The translations under genes were made by a program, and so were the position numbers. Shown piece by piece: positions 13,813-29,100 of a DNA stretch of 64,000 nucleotides (its first letter is position 1; every line of letters starts with the position of its first letter). The notes beneath the pieces are model-generated. The model searched no databases. It was not told the origin of the DNA and worked only from the letters and a program-made list of their open reading frames with translations. The DNA lies in assembly GCF_024713975.1 (NCBI RefSeq), contig NC_091115.1:5206001-5270000 (forward strand), given 5' to 3'. This stretch comes from Paralichthys olivaceus. Taxonomy: Eukaryota > Chordata > Actinopteri > Pleuronectiformes > Paralichthyidae.

Positions 13813-16797
13813 CTTGCAGTTAGGATGAGCCTTTTCACACCTGCCGCCTCCCTCTTGGATCCCTCTGTGACGGATCGACTCATCAGCATCTACTGTTTGT
13901 GTGTCCTTGCCTGTGTGTGTCCTTGTTTGCGTGCGTGCACGTCGAGGACAGGTGAGAGACAGGTATTTCCTAGCCGAATGTGGAGCAGAAGGACAAAGGA
14001 CTGATGGGAATCGGTGTCGGAGGGACTGCTTCATCACCTTCTGACGCACGTACATAAAAAACACACATTTATCCGTTCACAAGCATCTACGCCTACCTAA
14101 TGCACCAACACAAGCACGGATGTTGTGTTTTTATTATGTAAAGTGAAACGCTGGTGACGAGGAGCATGAGAAATGTTTAATTAAACACTCTACACAGGTA
14201 ACTATGCACAACAGGGGACTGGGCAAGCACACACCCCACACAACAGCCTGCTGCTTTTAATTACATGCACACCATTCAGCCGACCATGCAGGCAGAGGGA
14301 GTGAAACACAGAGAGAAGAGAGGCAGAGCAGGAAGTAGCTTGAGAGCCGATAAAGGCAGAAGTACTGACAGAAATGAGTAAAAAGAAATACTGGAACAAA
14401 CCAGAAAAGCATGGTTCTATACGTAGAGCCAATGACCCGAGTAGAAAGAGACAAATGATTCGCTACGAGCCTCGTGTTTCATCATTTTAACTGATTGACT
14501 CAGTGATAACCACGGGAGACATCGCCCGCTGTCACTTCTCCTGCTCTTATCCGACCAATGACAACATCATCCCATTTAACGGCAACAGCAACACACTGAG
14601 TCATTGTGCACAAGGGCTTCTGATGTTCAGAACTGAAAACCCTCCAACGAATCCTATCATGATAAGAAAAACATGTCTTCTCTGCTTATTTTTCTTTATT
14701 TTCTGAGTTATTCTCTTCCAGAACACTGCAACACTAATATAAAGGAGTAAAGGATCTGCTGTAGATTTTTTAACTGATCTATATTATGATAAATGAAATT
14801 ATCCTCATAGTAATTAAACAAACAATGCTTCGAGGGGCTGTGTTTATGGTAACACATAATCCATAATATTCTTATCTCACCAGTATTTACAAGCGGTCCA
14901 TGAAAACGGATTTGTGACTGCCTTCAAATTCTTTTGTATGTGCACAATAATTTACTGGAGCTTAGAGCTTTGGATTACTGTTTATTTATGCTGTCTAATA
15001 AAGTTGAGCTTGAATCCCTTTATTTCTCATCTCCAAAATAATACTGAACACATTTAGAAAACACTGACACGCCATCTTATAAAGTTGTTACGACAAACAG
15101 ATGCCTTTCACATCCAGCAGACACAGAGCAATATTAGCATCGGTTTGGACCCGAGCCTCTGTCCAGCTGATGAATGCAAAGCCCCTTTTCACCTTGTCTC
15201 CAATTTTTTATTTGTTCTTTGAGACACTAAGTAATGTAAATTTAACCCCTCCCTCATAAATATCAGTCCCATAAACATGCCTGATTTTATTTCCATCAAG
15301 ATCCATGAATAATTCTCTGAGAAATCAAGCAGAATGTACCGCACCAAATTTTGACTGTTTTTTTCTTTATCCAACTGCAACATATGCTCTTTTTGTACAG
15401 ATCATTCATTACAAATTAAATCTTTATTGTTTTGTTCAGGGATGAAGAGAGAAAGACAGATATGTAGCTGGATGAAGACATAATGACGGTGGGATCAGGA
15501 TTACAAGTTACTTTTCTGGAGGCAAAAACAAAGGTGTTCTAAAACTTTAGTTTTTAGTTTAGTTTGCCACTGCAACATGACTATGGACACAACATGAGCA
15601 TCATTCAATAAAACATATAAAGTATGCTATATCATAGAGATACTATATTTATGTTTTATCTTTATTTTAAACCTGACCCATTATCTAAGTATCATGTGGT
15701 AACCATTGATTTCTAACCTCTAGTTTCTAAGTATGACAAACAAAAAAGTTTTTAACTTTCAGAGCTTTCTGTGGCTGTATTGTATCCAAGCCAAACTTCA
15801 GTATCAATCAGCCCACAACTATGATTCAAAGACACATTTCACACAATCCCACTGATCCTCCATAACGAAGTCTCTCCCTTTCACCAGCTGACGATAAACA
15901 AAACACCAAAGACCCTTATGGGGATGTTCAGATGATTGCCAAGCCTGTTTCCAAGACTGATGCTGGTATTCTTGTTCCAAGTTTTAAGTAAAAAATACCA
16001 CTCCCTTTTTTATCTATAAATCTGCAGCTCAGAAACAGGGGAGTACTAACAAGTCCATTCAAAGTTCCGAGTCTAAGTGCAGTTACCAAGATGGCTTGTC
16101 AAGACATTTGCTAATTGTAAAATAGGCGAGCGAGGAGACACGCCCGGCAACGATTATTAAAACAGATAGACATCTAGATTATCATCGTGCTGCCTCACTC
16201 AGCTGGCTATACGAGAGGTACACACTCTGTCATGGTGATTACTGTGACGGGCAGCGTGGCCTCTCATAGCTGCCCAGCCGACACAAAGTACAATTAATCA
16301 ATCAAAGCTCCCGACTCGGGGGTTCATCCTTTAAGACAGGCATAATAATCCCTCACTGCTTCCCACATCCACGCACTGAAGTCCACATGCTCTACTGAAG
16401 AGGAGAAGAAGAGTCTGCATAATGGAGGAATGGAGTGATCTAGAAGCTGATTAACAGAATAATTATGACTGTCGTGGTAATGTAACAGAAGACAAAGCTG
16501 ACGAGTGTCGGATGAGTGCCTCAATCAGAGCAGGCCAGTGTGCAGCATCACTGACTTCAAGAATAACAGCTTTGTCGACCCACACACAGGTATAAACAAA
16601 GACACACACACACACACAGCACAGCCCCACACACGGTATCAGGAGTAATCTGAGATATAAAGTCTCATCGATCAGAGCTGCTCTCTCTTGAGGATTACAT
16701 CATTGCACAGCAAATAGCCAATCAGAGCCCAGCTGAGACTGTCCGCTCTGTGACCCCATCTCCTGTAAAAGCAATAAGAGGTGTGCACAAACACACA

Positions 16798-16841
<44 letters not shown>

Positions 16842-18171
16842 ATTCTAGACTCGTCACAAAGAGGCATTGATATCATCCTCCAAGGTATTGAGCGTTTTTA
16901 TATAAACCTGAACCCGTGCAGTTTAGTCCTCTTGGCAATATATCACTGGTGCATGTTGGGACATGTTTGTGTTGTTGATACTGTGCCAAATTGAAAACCT
17001 CTCAATCAAATCACTCAACCTTGATTCTCCCCCTCACACAAACATGCACCAACATCGTTATTGGCATCGGCCCTCGCAAATCCATATCAGGCTCTACTCA
17101 CACTGCCTGAAGTATTCACATCTTATCCTGTGACACTTGACATTCAGCTCAGATTCCTCCCATTTCTCAAGATCATAATTGACATGTTTCTGCATCGTGA
17201 CTGCACTCTAGTTCTCTTTGACTCCTCATAGTGAACACATCGTGGCACTTAACCATATGATTCCTGTGTTATCGTACCTTGATGTAGCCACCAGTCGAGA
17301 CCAGGAGAGAGTTGTCTGGGGAGAAGTGCAGGCAAGTCACCCAGCCGCCGTGGAGAGAGTCCATGCCGTCTTTACCGTCCCGCGAACAAATCTTCAGCAA
17401 GGAGCCTTCTTTGACGCTCCACAGCTGTGAAAAGCAAAACATTATAAACCACCCATAAAGAAAATTCCACTAACAAATGACAAAGATGCCAGCTGTGTTG
17501 GTATTTAAAGATTTTTCAGAATAATTAAGGTTTTATAAAAATGTATTCCTTACTGTTCTATCAACTAACTTGATTTTCAGCCACATGTAACAGCGGATGG
17601 ATTTTGCTCAGTTGCCAGAGAGATGGTTCAGTTATCATGTGATACAAGTGGTCATGTGTGAGAGGACACTGTAGACACGTTCAGCGGCGGCGTGCTTCTT
17701 TTAATGCGTCCAACTGGTGGATCTCTTCTGGCCTAACCTATCCCAGGATTCACTGCGCTTTGGTGACGAACAGTTTTTCAAAGAGGTAATGGTGCTGGCA
17801 AGCGACGAGCCGTCCGATGCTTGAGAATCACGCTTTACATTAAGCGAACAGCTAAAAGGAAACATGTTGAAAAAACAAGAAGCATTCAAACTTTCTCGTT
17901 ATGTCCAACTGCAGTTATGTTGCTCGGCGTTATCCTCTGTGGGCCAGACTGTCATTAGAGTTTGGCCTTCACAGTCTTCACAAAAACTCTTGCATCAGAT
18001 ATGACCAACATGTCATCCTTAGGTCACGTGATGATTACTAAACCATCTCCATGGCAACTGAGCATGTTCATGAACTTCATACGATGTGGCTGAAAGCTCC
18101 AGAAAGACACCATAAGAGTCGAGAATGAACCTTGTGTTAGCCTAAATGAGAAATTACCCATAAAGCACCAC

Positions 18172-18204
<33 letters not shown>

Positions 18205-20105
18205 ATGAAATGATGGTTTGTGATCCCTGGTGCAGAACATCATGTATATTGCAGCTGTTATGCAAGTGTTCAGATGCCATGCTCCTTTGACAATGACACA
18301 TCACATGTACGGCTATATTTAACTCTTGGCATGCTTTTGTGCTGAATGACTCAGATTTGTTACCATAGAAACAGGGGTGAGATTTCAGTGCGGTTTATGT
18401 AATTGGATCTGAGGGATTGGGACCTCTCTGGATAATGGAGCAGGTTCAGCCTGGAGACCACTCAAGGGCATTAACCCCTTGTTGACTGACATAGTCTACG
18501 AAAGGTTTACCGTAGCTTAACATCTTCGAACACAGTGTAACTTTTAATTTACTTTGGATTTGGACTTTTGTATTTGTGTGTGCACGCGTGTTTGCAGATG
18601 AACGGTGCCAATTCCGAAACCTCTGAAATCCAATTTGGCAGCCTGAGTCCTCTCCTTCGCCTCCCACTGTCGGACATCTCCTCCTCTGCCTGATTCTCTT
18701 CATCTCAACTTTCTTGGACAACCACCCCCTCCTCCAGCGCCCGCGCCCCACCCTGAGAGGAAGCCCTGAAGCCACCTTTTCATCTCTGAACACTGCAGCA
18801 GTAACGATGATGGGGCAATCTCTGGGATAGAAGTTGACATCTGTAATTGTGTTTTTGTTTGTTGCACTACTTCTCCTACTAGTGCATAATGCCATTTATT
18901 AGTGTGAACATATTGATGTGAGTATCTTGAGGTAGGAGGTCTTTCCTGCAGCCGCTATCTTTTCTCTCAAATCACCTTCATCAGTCCCTCCACTTTTCTC
19001 TTTGCAACCTCAGTTTCCTCTTTAACATTCTTCTTCCCTCTCTCTACACGTCATCTTTTTGTTTGCATTAAGGGAAGGATAGCAAGAGATAAAAACGGTG
19101 AAGTAAATGGCAGAATAGACACACATTCTGCCATTCTGAACACACACCCGAATCTCTCCGTTGTCGTCCCCAGTCGCGAGGCACTGGCTGTCCCAGGAGA
19201 ATCTGCAGCTTCGGACACAGTCTTGGTGACCGCTTAGCGTGTGGAGGCACTGCCAGGACTCACAGCGCCAGAGCTAAGAGCAAAAAATAATGCATCAAAA
19301 AAAGTGAAAAACTGAAATCAGTATTTTAGTTTTTCAAATTATTAAAAAACACAGAAATGTTCATATTCAGACTTGGTTAGTGCAAAAGTCTGCATGCACT
19401 GGATGGATTTACCTCATTTTTACACTACACTAGAACTGAAGGGAGCAACACGATCCTATCGTAACCCATTTAGAATAAGACTAGGTACTTTCTGTAACAC
19501 AGGCCATTTAAACTGGATGAATTTCTCTGGGAAAGAGAGTGATATTGCACTGTAGATGAAGTATAATTAGAAAAACCAACATAGAAGTGTTTACAGGGAA
19601 ATAACAGGACATATAATTGTGCCAAATACAGAGTTAATGTTGTTATAGCACTGCATAAGAACAATGCAACTGTTAATGAGCACTCTCCCACTCTCCCCTT
19701 TTCCTTTTTGTATCTTCTATTCCTGCCTTCTTTTCTCTTTCCATCCTAGTCTGCTGTCACTGTTTTTCATCCTGACCCGGTTGCATCCTGTTCTGCACAG
19801 AAAATAACACAGCTCATAATTAGACCCTTCATTTGGCAGCCAGCTAACTATGTCTGTACACAAAGTCCCATTCATATGAAGGTCAGGAGAAAAAGAAAGA
19901 AAAAAAAACGGAGAGAAAGAGACAGAAGAAGAGGGATAAGCAGAAGTGCACACTGTCTCTCTTTTTGTGGTGTTCAACAAAGACACTCAAGGCTGAGCGC
20001 TCTGGTTGGACCTCGAGATAGACAGAGATCCGGGGCTTGTTTGTTTTGAGCTACCAAAGCCCCTCAGTCTGTAAAGCATGGACTTTGTAGCTGGCTGCTA
20101 ACCAG

Positions 20106-20155
<50 letters not shown>

Positions 20156-23100
20156 AAACAAACACGAAGCTCAATTATCATCTTTGCCAAATCCATAAAA
20201 CACACATTCTCTCTCACTACCATTGACAGACAGAGGCCAGGTTGGACGGCAACCTAGTGGCTGCAATCTACAGGAAGAGCAAACCCAAATTCCCGTGTGA
20301 AACTCAGTGGCAGTGGCTCGAGATGAACTGCTCGCAGCTTTGCATTGTTTCGTTCATGCTGGACACTGAGAAACACAAGTTGTCATCCGTGTCTGAATAT
20401 GAGCGAGGAGAGACGCGAATCTAACACTGAACCCCCGACAGTGAAAATAAGACAGTTTCAAATAGCGCACAGTCGTAATGCAGTTCAGCTTGTGCAGTTC
20501 AGCATGGTTCAGTATTCTGTGGACGATGAGTAGGAAAAGCAATTATTTAAGAGAAGTTTGGGGAAAAAGGCAATATCCAGTCTACAGAGTCGGTCAAAGT
20601 CAGGCTAAAGTCAAGCACAGCAGTGTTGGTGAACAGCATCCTGGCAAAAACTACATCCAGACAGCGAAGTGGGTCAGTTTGCTTGTCAGCCCATCTGCCA
20701 GGCTGGTGGTTCAGCAGGTCCACAGGCTCTGCCATTTAGTCAGACTAAATAATCACTGAACGTGGGTGTTGAAGGACCGGCTGACCAGCAGCTTATTTAC
20801 CAGACCTGACACTGTCGCTGCTGCACACTTTAGTCTCTAAGGTCCCTCACCACCCTGCTGGTGAAACCTTTAGCCTCAGACATCACCCGCGGCAACGCGT
20901 CTATGTGCTGTAGGTAACAAGTTTGGAAAGAGGCTGGCGGGAAGGCGTTGACGTGTAATAGGTCGCCTCATTACTGGCAGCACAAGCAGATATGTCTCAT
21001 CCCGTAAAAATTAGTATTAATGTGTGTGAGTGTGTTGAACCTTAGCAGTCTTGTCAGCAGAGGTGGTGGCGAACAAGCAACCGTCTGGAGAGACATGACA
21101 GGACAGAATGGCTCCCTGATGAGCGTTGATGTCCTGCAGCTTCTCTCCACTTTCTATGTCCCACACCTCGAGAAAGACAGAGATGATTCAATATTTGTTT
21201 TATTTTGTGTGTGTGTGTGTGTGTGCGTGTGCGTCTGAGCGTCACCTTGACAGTACCGTCGTAGGACCAGGATAGCAGTCTTGTGTCGGCCTCTGAGCTG
21301 TTGAGCCGAGAGAAGCACCTGACCTGCTCTCTGTGACCCTGGAGTACTCTACCCTCGCCAGACTGCCACCTCCACACCTACAGGGGGTAGAAGAGAGATA
21401 TTAGACACTGATGCTCTTCACTTCACCCCCCCCCCCCAAAAATGACATTGAAGCATCTTGATCCTTGCCCGGTGGCAGGCTGCAGTATGAGTGAAAACCC
21501 CCGTTTCCTCTGTGTCGGTGGATGGGACATGGGCTAACCTGAAAACGTTTAGTTTTTCCCAGCGAATATTTCACGGACCTTGATGAAAAATAAGATCGGC
21601 CACATTTAGGGATCTGATCTTGGTGTGTGTGTGTAATTAGGTGCAGTTTGGTTAAATTTAAAAAAACTGTTGTCATTCTAGATCAATCTGTCAATGTTCT
21701 CCTGATGGTGTTCATTTTGTCAGTGGTGGTACGTTCACACTCGCTTCTTTGTTTTAGTGGAGATTCAGGTAAAATTAATTTCGGACTGGTGTGTGTTTCT
21801 TAAATCTCTACAACTGAGAAATGGTGAGTTAGAAAAAAAGTTGTAAAGAAACCTGGATCCAGACTTTTCCTTAAAGTACCTACAAATAGCCACGCTGATA
21901 GAAAAGGACATAAAAGTAGTGGCAAAGAAAGAAGTAAAGAAAAAACTGCTTTCAAACAGCAATGTGTTGTAGCCACGTAGCATCCACCAATCATCTGACA
22001 GGGAGGGAGCTATAGATGCTGCAGTGCGGCCTCACACATACAGGGAAGTAATATATCAGTGCGCTTCTGAGTGCAGAAGAAACTGCTTGTGGAACAGCAG
22101 ATCACAGTATTTCATGTTCTATTCTATACATTTTTTTTGGGTGTCTTAGGTGCAGAATTTATGCCAATGCAACCTCACATTGGTGTACATACTGCTAGTT
22201 TTATGCCTGTGTACAAGCAGGTGAATGAGTCGAGATCAGAGTTCAGCTGAGCTCAATGAGGTCAGGACAGACAGCATCATCCAGATCATTTTATCATGCC
22301 CGTATGCTATGTCGCCACTTTTCCTTCTCTGAATAGACTCTGTCATGTGTCCAAAGGTTATAATCCATCACCAGCTAACATCAGTGTCATTAGATCTCTT
22401 TACATTCACTCTGCGTCTGCATTAACATCTAAATACACACTTTCATTTCCGAGCGGGCACACGTCAAACAGCATAAATTTGAATAAGCAGCGGACGACCC
22501 GGGAAAAGTGATGTTGCAGGAAGCTGCAGCATGAATACGGAGCGAGGCCCTGCTCTGTCGGAGAGAGAGGAGGAAGTGCTGCAGTGGACAGGTCTGTCGG
22601 CAGAAAAGAAAAGATGAAGAGGAGGAGATGAGAGGGGGAAGAGGAAAGGGGAAATGAGCAACAGAGCATGAAGGGTGGGGGTTGAGAGAGGGTAATGGGC
22701 CGAAATACACACACATACCCACACACAAACATAGACAGTTCCGGTCAAAACGAGAGCGGGAGGAAGATAAAGATTTATCGAGAGCGACACAGCCGAAGGC
22801 AAATGAGATGAAAGAGGGGATGAAGAAGGGAGAGGTGAAGAGGCTGGGGAAAAAAAGATGGCAGAGTGTAACAGGTAGGGAAAGGTGAGAAAACCACAGA
22901 GAACCGAATGACTGTGAGGATGAGCGATTCAGCAGAGCAGACGGTTTTACTCAAGGTGAGGAATGGGGATGAGGGTGAACAATAATCAATAGCAGGGAAG
23001 AAAAATGGGAGGCAGGTTGGGGGAGGGAGGTAAAAGAACACGGCATCAATTAGGCAAGAAAAGGATGGTGGGGTGAGGGAGAGAGTGATGAATGGAAGAA

Positions 23101-26100
23101 ACACAAACAGGAGCAGACAGAGAGTAACAAAAAAAAGCATAAATGGAGGAAAAGAGGAGCTGCACACCCTGATGGTGGTGTCCTCGGAGGATGTGATCAG
23201 GGTTTGGCCGTTCTGGCTGAACTGGCAGTGCAGCACCGTCTTCGTATGTCCCAGCAGAGTGGCCAGAAGCTTCCCAGAGGGCACTTCCAACACCTGCAAG
23301 AAAGAACCAAAAAATAATCAAGTAAACAGCAAAACTGCGTCTCAGCTTCTCCACTCTTAGGTGACATAAGGTTCAACCCCGGCAACATCTGCACAAGTCT
23401 TGAATGATATCTGATTTATACTCGGGGAGGAAAACTGTCCCAGAGTTTCCCTTAAAAAACAATCCTGACAAGCAGTCGCATTTCGAGGGAGGACTGGAAG
23501 CACATCAAAAAAGAAAGCGGAGAAAGGGGGAAAAGTTATAATGTAGAAATAAGCCCTAGAGATTCTTTCACAGGATATTTAATGCTGGTTTGGAGGCGAG
23601 ACTGACAGGTGACAGGTCGAGCCCATGTAACGATGGGACCTAGCTACTACGGCGCCATCCTCCGGTCTCTACTGAGCAGACTCTATGTGCAAGATGGCAG
23701 CGTTAGCATCTGATATATTTTAGCTTAATTTCAACTTAATTAATAGAAGACATCCATCTTTATTTACAGTCTATGAAACACACAAACACACTCACACACA
23801 AAATTCCTCTAGAGCCACTTTGGTTCCTAGTTTTTAAGTCATTCTCATAGACTTCTATAGAAAATAACTTATTTTTCCAACCAGAGGAGTCGCCTGGAAA
23901 TGGAATAAAACGAATTAAATACAGCAGCACAACATTTTCTTAACTGCAGCAGAGCAACTGTATTTCTGACAGTATAAAGGACAGACCTGTGATGTTTGAA
24001 ATATTTACATCTCAGTGGACAAGGTTAAACTGTCTGAGCAGAACAAGCCCGGGGGTAAGACAACCATGTTTCCAAAGGCTCTAAGCACTGAGACGTGAGA
24101 CTCAGAGACCCAGAGAGAAAACGCTTGGGCAGGTTTCACACACCCAGCTCAAAGATTTCTGGGATGGTGCATTGAGGAAACATTCCAGAGGGCGTTGGGC
24201 AAAGAATATGTAAATATATATATATATATGTATAAAACCAGAGGAAAGACTTGTTTAAAGTGCCACTGCCAAGGGAGTAAACACGTCTCTGAAGTCATGT
24301 TAAGTCAGAGAAACATCGATGACAGTGGTGAAGGAACGAGATGGTCAGTGTTGAGGCTGCGCTGATTGATGACACATACAATAACAACAATAATCTGTCG
24401 ATTCTGCTGTTATGCTTTGAAAAAGTAATGAACAAACACACAGATATTACACTTTTCCCTTCGGCCGACCACAGTCCCTGACTAGCTGTGGGTCCTGCTG
24501 CCTGATACACACACACGCACAAACATGCACACAGACACACACACTCCTAGATACTTTCACGATCATGAAGAAACACACAGTGACGTTCGGTTTTCTCCTG
24601 CATGTGTGTCATGAAGACTTTAACATTTAAATTAAGGTGTTTCAGACATCAGAAGCTGTGAATGAAGTTCATGAATTATTAGTCATTATTTTTCTCCAGT
24701 TAACTGATGGTAAATAAGACCAGAGGAGGAAAGAGGAAATAAATGCCTCCTCCCACTGCAGCAGTCAGTGGCACTTCCATGTAGCACCACAGCTCCCTCT
24801 GGTGTTAGCTCAGGGGACTACAACAGCAAATGCTGAAACTCCCTCAGGATTAAAAATGAATCTATAACTGTCGTTGGAGATAAGTGATTAAGTATAAGTT
24901 ATATATGTTATATTCAATTTGCAATTTTTTAAATAAACTGGATATACGACAAGGGTTAGGGAAAGTGTTTAACACCACTGGTGCAAAATTCTTGGCTCGA
25001 CAGTGAGTCGACCTCAACCATGTGCTTTACATGCACCAGACACATACGTTCACAAACACACACCTGCCACCACGCAGAATAGGACTCCATTCTCTGCCTG
25101 CAAACAACAATTTATCACAAAGACAAAGAGCGGAGGAGCCCGGAGAGCAGGGGGGGGCCGACGGAACAAAAAAGAGAAGGAAAGATAAAGGAAACAAAAG
25201 AAGGGTTGAAAAGAAAGAGCAGTGTGTGACAGAGACTTGAGAGCAGGTGGGAAGAATAGTGGGAGAACAAATCACAGGTTAAAAAGAGGAGTGCAAAGAA
25301 AGAGAGATGAAAGAAAGAGGCTGACCTGGTGAGCAGCTGACAGGACAGATAGAAAAAGGCGACAGTGCTTGTGTCAGATCTCATGAATCAATGTGCCCTG
25401 AAAAAAAAAACACGTCCGAAGGCAACGGGGACAAGTGTTTTACTCAGCTATACACACAAACCGTGGTAACACACACACATACAAACTGACGCACATGCAA
25501 CTTGGGCTGTTGAAGCTGGAACGAGCAAATTGACAAATCCTTTAAGCACCGGATTGACGGTTTAATAATGTTGGCAGCAAATAAAGTTTAGGAGACATAA
25601 ATACTGTGTTTTCCACCTTTACTGTTCCATCCTCTTGTCCCAGAGCCACTGCAGAGGGCTGCTTGCACAGACAGGTACACCTGATCCTGGACGACTGCTC
25701 CTCTGACTGGAACAGCACTGATCCCGTCTTGCCATCACGTACCTGTGACACACATTGATTTATATAGTTGTTTTCAGACATGAATTTGGTGCTGGACCAC
25801 GCAGCAGGAGATTCTCTGCTCAGACACGTTCGCAACAACACAAGTCTTCGGGTGAGGGGTGGTGCAGCAGGCAGAGGCAGAACGAAACGTATTAATTCTG
25901 CTAAAGAGATCGTGTTTTTATTTTCAGCATATCGACGCCGGCGTCGTCCCTTATCACCACAAACTCTCTTGATATCTTCTTTGTTGTCTTCTATGTATTT
26001 TCTTTCTGAGATATTGTTATATATATCAGTTCATGTGTGAAAGCAGCTTTTTTAAATTATGATTTTGGTACCAATCATACATGTCTGTACTTGATGGTAA

Positions 26101-29100
26101 TGCTCACAGAAACATTCCTGCTTCAGCCAGTAAACTGCTCTTTTCTTCTGTTTTCTCACCTGCAGCCTGTTGCAGTTGTCGGCAGCCGATACGGTGATTT
26201 CTTCATCACAGAAGAGAACGTCAGAGTCTCTCTTCAGACAGACGGCAGAGGTGGTGTGAACCTTCTTAGTCTCCCATAACTGCGACACAAGAAACACAAA
26301 AAGAAAAATATGAAATTGAGTTTCACTTTTCTCATGTTCGTCGTCTCAAATTACTTCATGGTTAAATAAATTTACACAGAGGATCATTTTCACATTATTG
26401 ATGATAACTAAATTCATTTTTTATATAACCTCAGTTATTAAGGAAGCACCCGAAGCAAGCAAACGCTAATTCGTTAATCATACAGTAGCTGTTTGTTCTT
26501 TATTTAAAGCATATTGAGGCCTAATGGAGTAAAAAAAAAACACTCCTCATACGGTATCAGACTTTGTAGAGGTGCGTGAGTGCATAAACATGAAGCTCGT
26601 CTTATTCAGTAATCAGTATAGTGTGGCCTGGGTACTATATTGTGTTTTCATTCCTGAGAATTTTCTTATTAGGGCTGAGAAATCTCTCCCGGAAAATATT
26701 AGAGGCAATTATAACATAAGTGACAGTATCAGTTAAAGTTCACCCCAACAGAGCTGAATCACACACGTGTCAGTCTCACCCTGACAGTCTGGTCATCGGA
26801 GCACGAGAGCAGCTGTGATCCGTCATCAGAGAACTGGACACACTGGACCCAACTCAGGTGTCCACTGCAGTCAGCCATCTTTTTATTGGACTCCAGGTCC
26901 CACAGCTGGAAGACACACACACACACACACACACACATCATACAGGTCATACAGCTTTTAAACACTTCTGCATTGGCTTTACTCTCCGGACACCATAATA
27001 AACAAACTGCATGTATTTCTTAAATGTTATAATATAATATGATAGAATTCTAAATCTGCATCAATTATGACATATGAAAACAAAAAACAGACACTTAATG
27101 AAAATGTGTAATTGTGTATGTGAGATAGCATGTGCGTTCTACCTCCACAGCGTAGTTTGAGAAGGCAATGGCGAGCAGGTTACTGGTCGGACAGGCGTGA
27201 CAGTACTGCACGGTGCTCAGACGATTTGTTTTGATCTCCAACAACATGTCTGACGTCTCCACATCGAACACCTGAGAAAGAGCGACACGCAGACACGCAG
27301 ATGAGTTTCTGCCTTTGCACTCGGTGAATTCATTTTCAAAAAGCCATAATTTGATCAAAGTTGTTTCAATAGATAATAATCTGGCACATCAATGTATTTA
27401 TAAAAAGAAGTATCATCTTGTGCCTGAACATTTGAACCTGAGGCAAACTTCATCATTAGTCTCCTCTTCCTCAGAGACAAGCTCCGCAGTGTTTGTGTTG
27501 TTTCGAATGAATGGAGACATAGAGGCTGCAGACAGACCCATGGCAGGACAAGACTGACTGATTTCAGAGAGCTCGGGAGAGGAGGGGCTGCTCGCATTTA
27601 CAGCCAGGACACACGCTCTTCAGACTCTATAATAGACAACCTGACAAACAGCCTCTCGTTCCTGTCTTCTTCACCGAAATGACAACGACGAACTGAACCT
27701 TGAGGTGACGGATATTTATCTGTACGGCTGAGACAAGTACGATGCCCACAAAACAACGCAACACAGTAAACAATGTCATGCATCTCCGCCCACAGAAAGC
27801 ACAAATATACTTTTCAAAATAATATTCACATACCAAAACACTGTTCCTGGCGGCACATGCGATACGTTTGCCATCTGCAGTCCAGGTGCTGCACTTGACG
27901 AGGACGGCTTCATCGCTCTCGGTAAACATGCTGTTCACGTTGATCGTCTTCCACTCGTTGGCGGACGACACCTGAAATAGCTGCATTCACACAAGAACAC
28001 ACAGACGTTGGAGCATGTGAGCACAAACAGCGTGCAAGTTAAATTAGTTATAAGCTCTCATTTCATTGGTCAGATGTAGAATTGAGATAATGACTATGCA
28101 TCTTTTATTACCTCTGTCAAGAAGGTCCATTTCTTTGTTTGTGGGTCAGAAGGATTATGCAAAAATTCGGTGAAAGGACCGGACATGGACAAAGAAAGAC
28201 CCCACTAAATTTTGGCTAAGATCTGAACAAAGGCACGGATCTGGTAACTATCTTTCTCTTACTTTAACATTCTGAGGCTTTTATCTGAAATAATTCATGG
28301 ATCTTGATGAAAAGAAGATCTAGTGGATTTTGATGTTTGTGACAAGCGACATCCATTGCACTTGTTTCCATCCAAGGAGAGGGATCCCTCACTTGTGACT
28401 CTCTCTGGGGTTTCTTCTTTTTCCCCCCGATAAAAGGTTTTTCTGGTATTTTGCTCACTCTAGTCAAAGGTTAAAGGATGTCGCACCTCGTTAAGCCAGG
28501 TGAGGAAAATTGTAATTTTCGGGCAAAACTGTGACTTGTGATACAGTGATATAACTTTAAATATCCAAGACACGTTTCTTTAAAAAAGACCTTGGACAAT
28601 TTTAAGCAGAGAATAACTTATTCACTTATCACATATGAACATATGCTCTGCCTCCAATTTCAGAGAAATTGTGGAAAAGTGGAGTCTTAATCTTTTAGTA
28701 TCTGATACACTTGATCTTGACATATGGCACCAGGATACCGCAGTAGGCCATTTTTACTGGCAAAATCAATGACTTCTGTACTGAATTTTTTTTTTGCACA
28801 GATTTTACAAATAATACGGCATGCTCTTCAACGCTCAGAAATCATGCAGTTTAGAAAAGTACTAAGCTTTGCCTTGGAAAAAAAACAGCTCTACATGTAT
28901 CCAGTTTAATAGCACTCACCTTCACAGTGCCATCGTTGGAAGAAGTGGACAGATAGGTGTCATCAGGGGAGAAACAACAGTGGTTGACTGGTTCAAAGTG
29001 CCCAAACATGGCGTTCTGGGAGGACGGTCTGTTGAGGTTCCACAACTACAGAAACAGAGAAAGCACAAGCAAAAAGGGAGAAATATCAATAAAGAAAAAA

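Larger units (their letters stand above)
4662..17277 (-). other. apaf1: Giant last intron of apaf1 (12.6 kb)
   Basis: No further exon or nested gene could be supported. The intron holds long CA/GT microsatellites, poly-G runs (5276-5292, 8565-8575) and a repeat with nuclear-receptor-like motifs (11280-11580). At 7630-7740 lies a fragment of an interspersed repeat family also seen elsewhere in this window. It is about 40% of the gene's length. Confidence 0.8.

Noticed and set aside
13660-14064. Histidine/threonine-rich frame over the longest GT array
   Set aside because: Dinucleotide repeats are open in several frames by nature; there is no homology outside the repeat.
22775-23299. A 174-codon minus-strand frame beginning with apaf1 exon 22 sequence
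   Set aside because: Only the first 42 codons are the real exon; the remainder is pyrimidine-rich intron past a GT donor.
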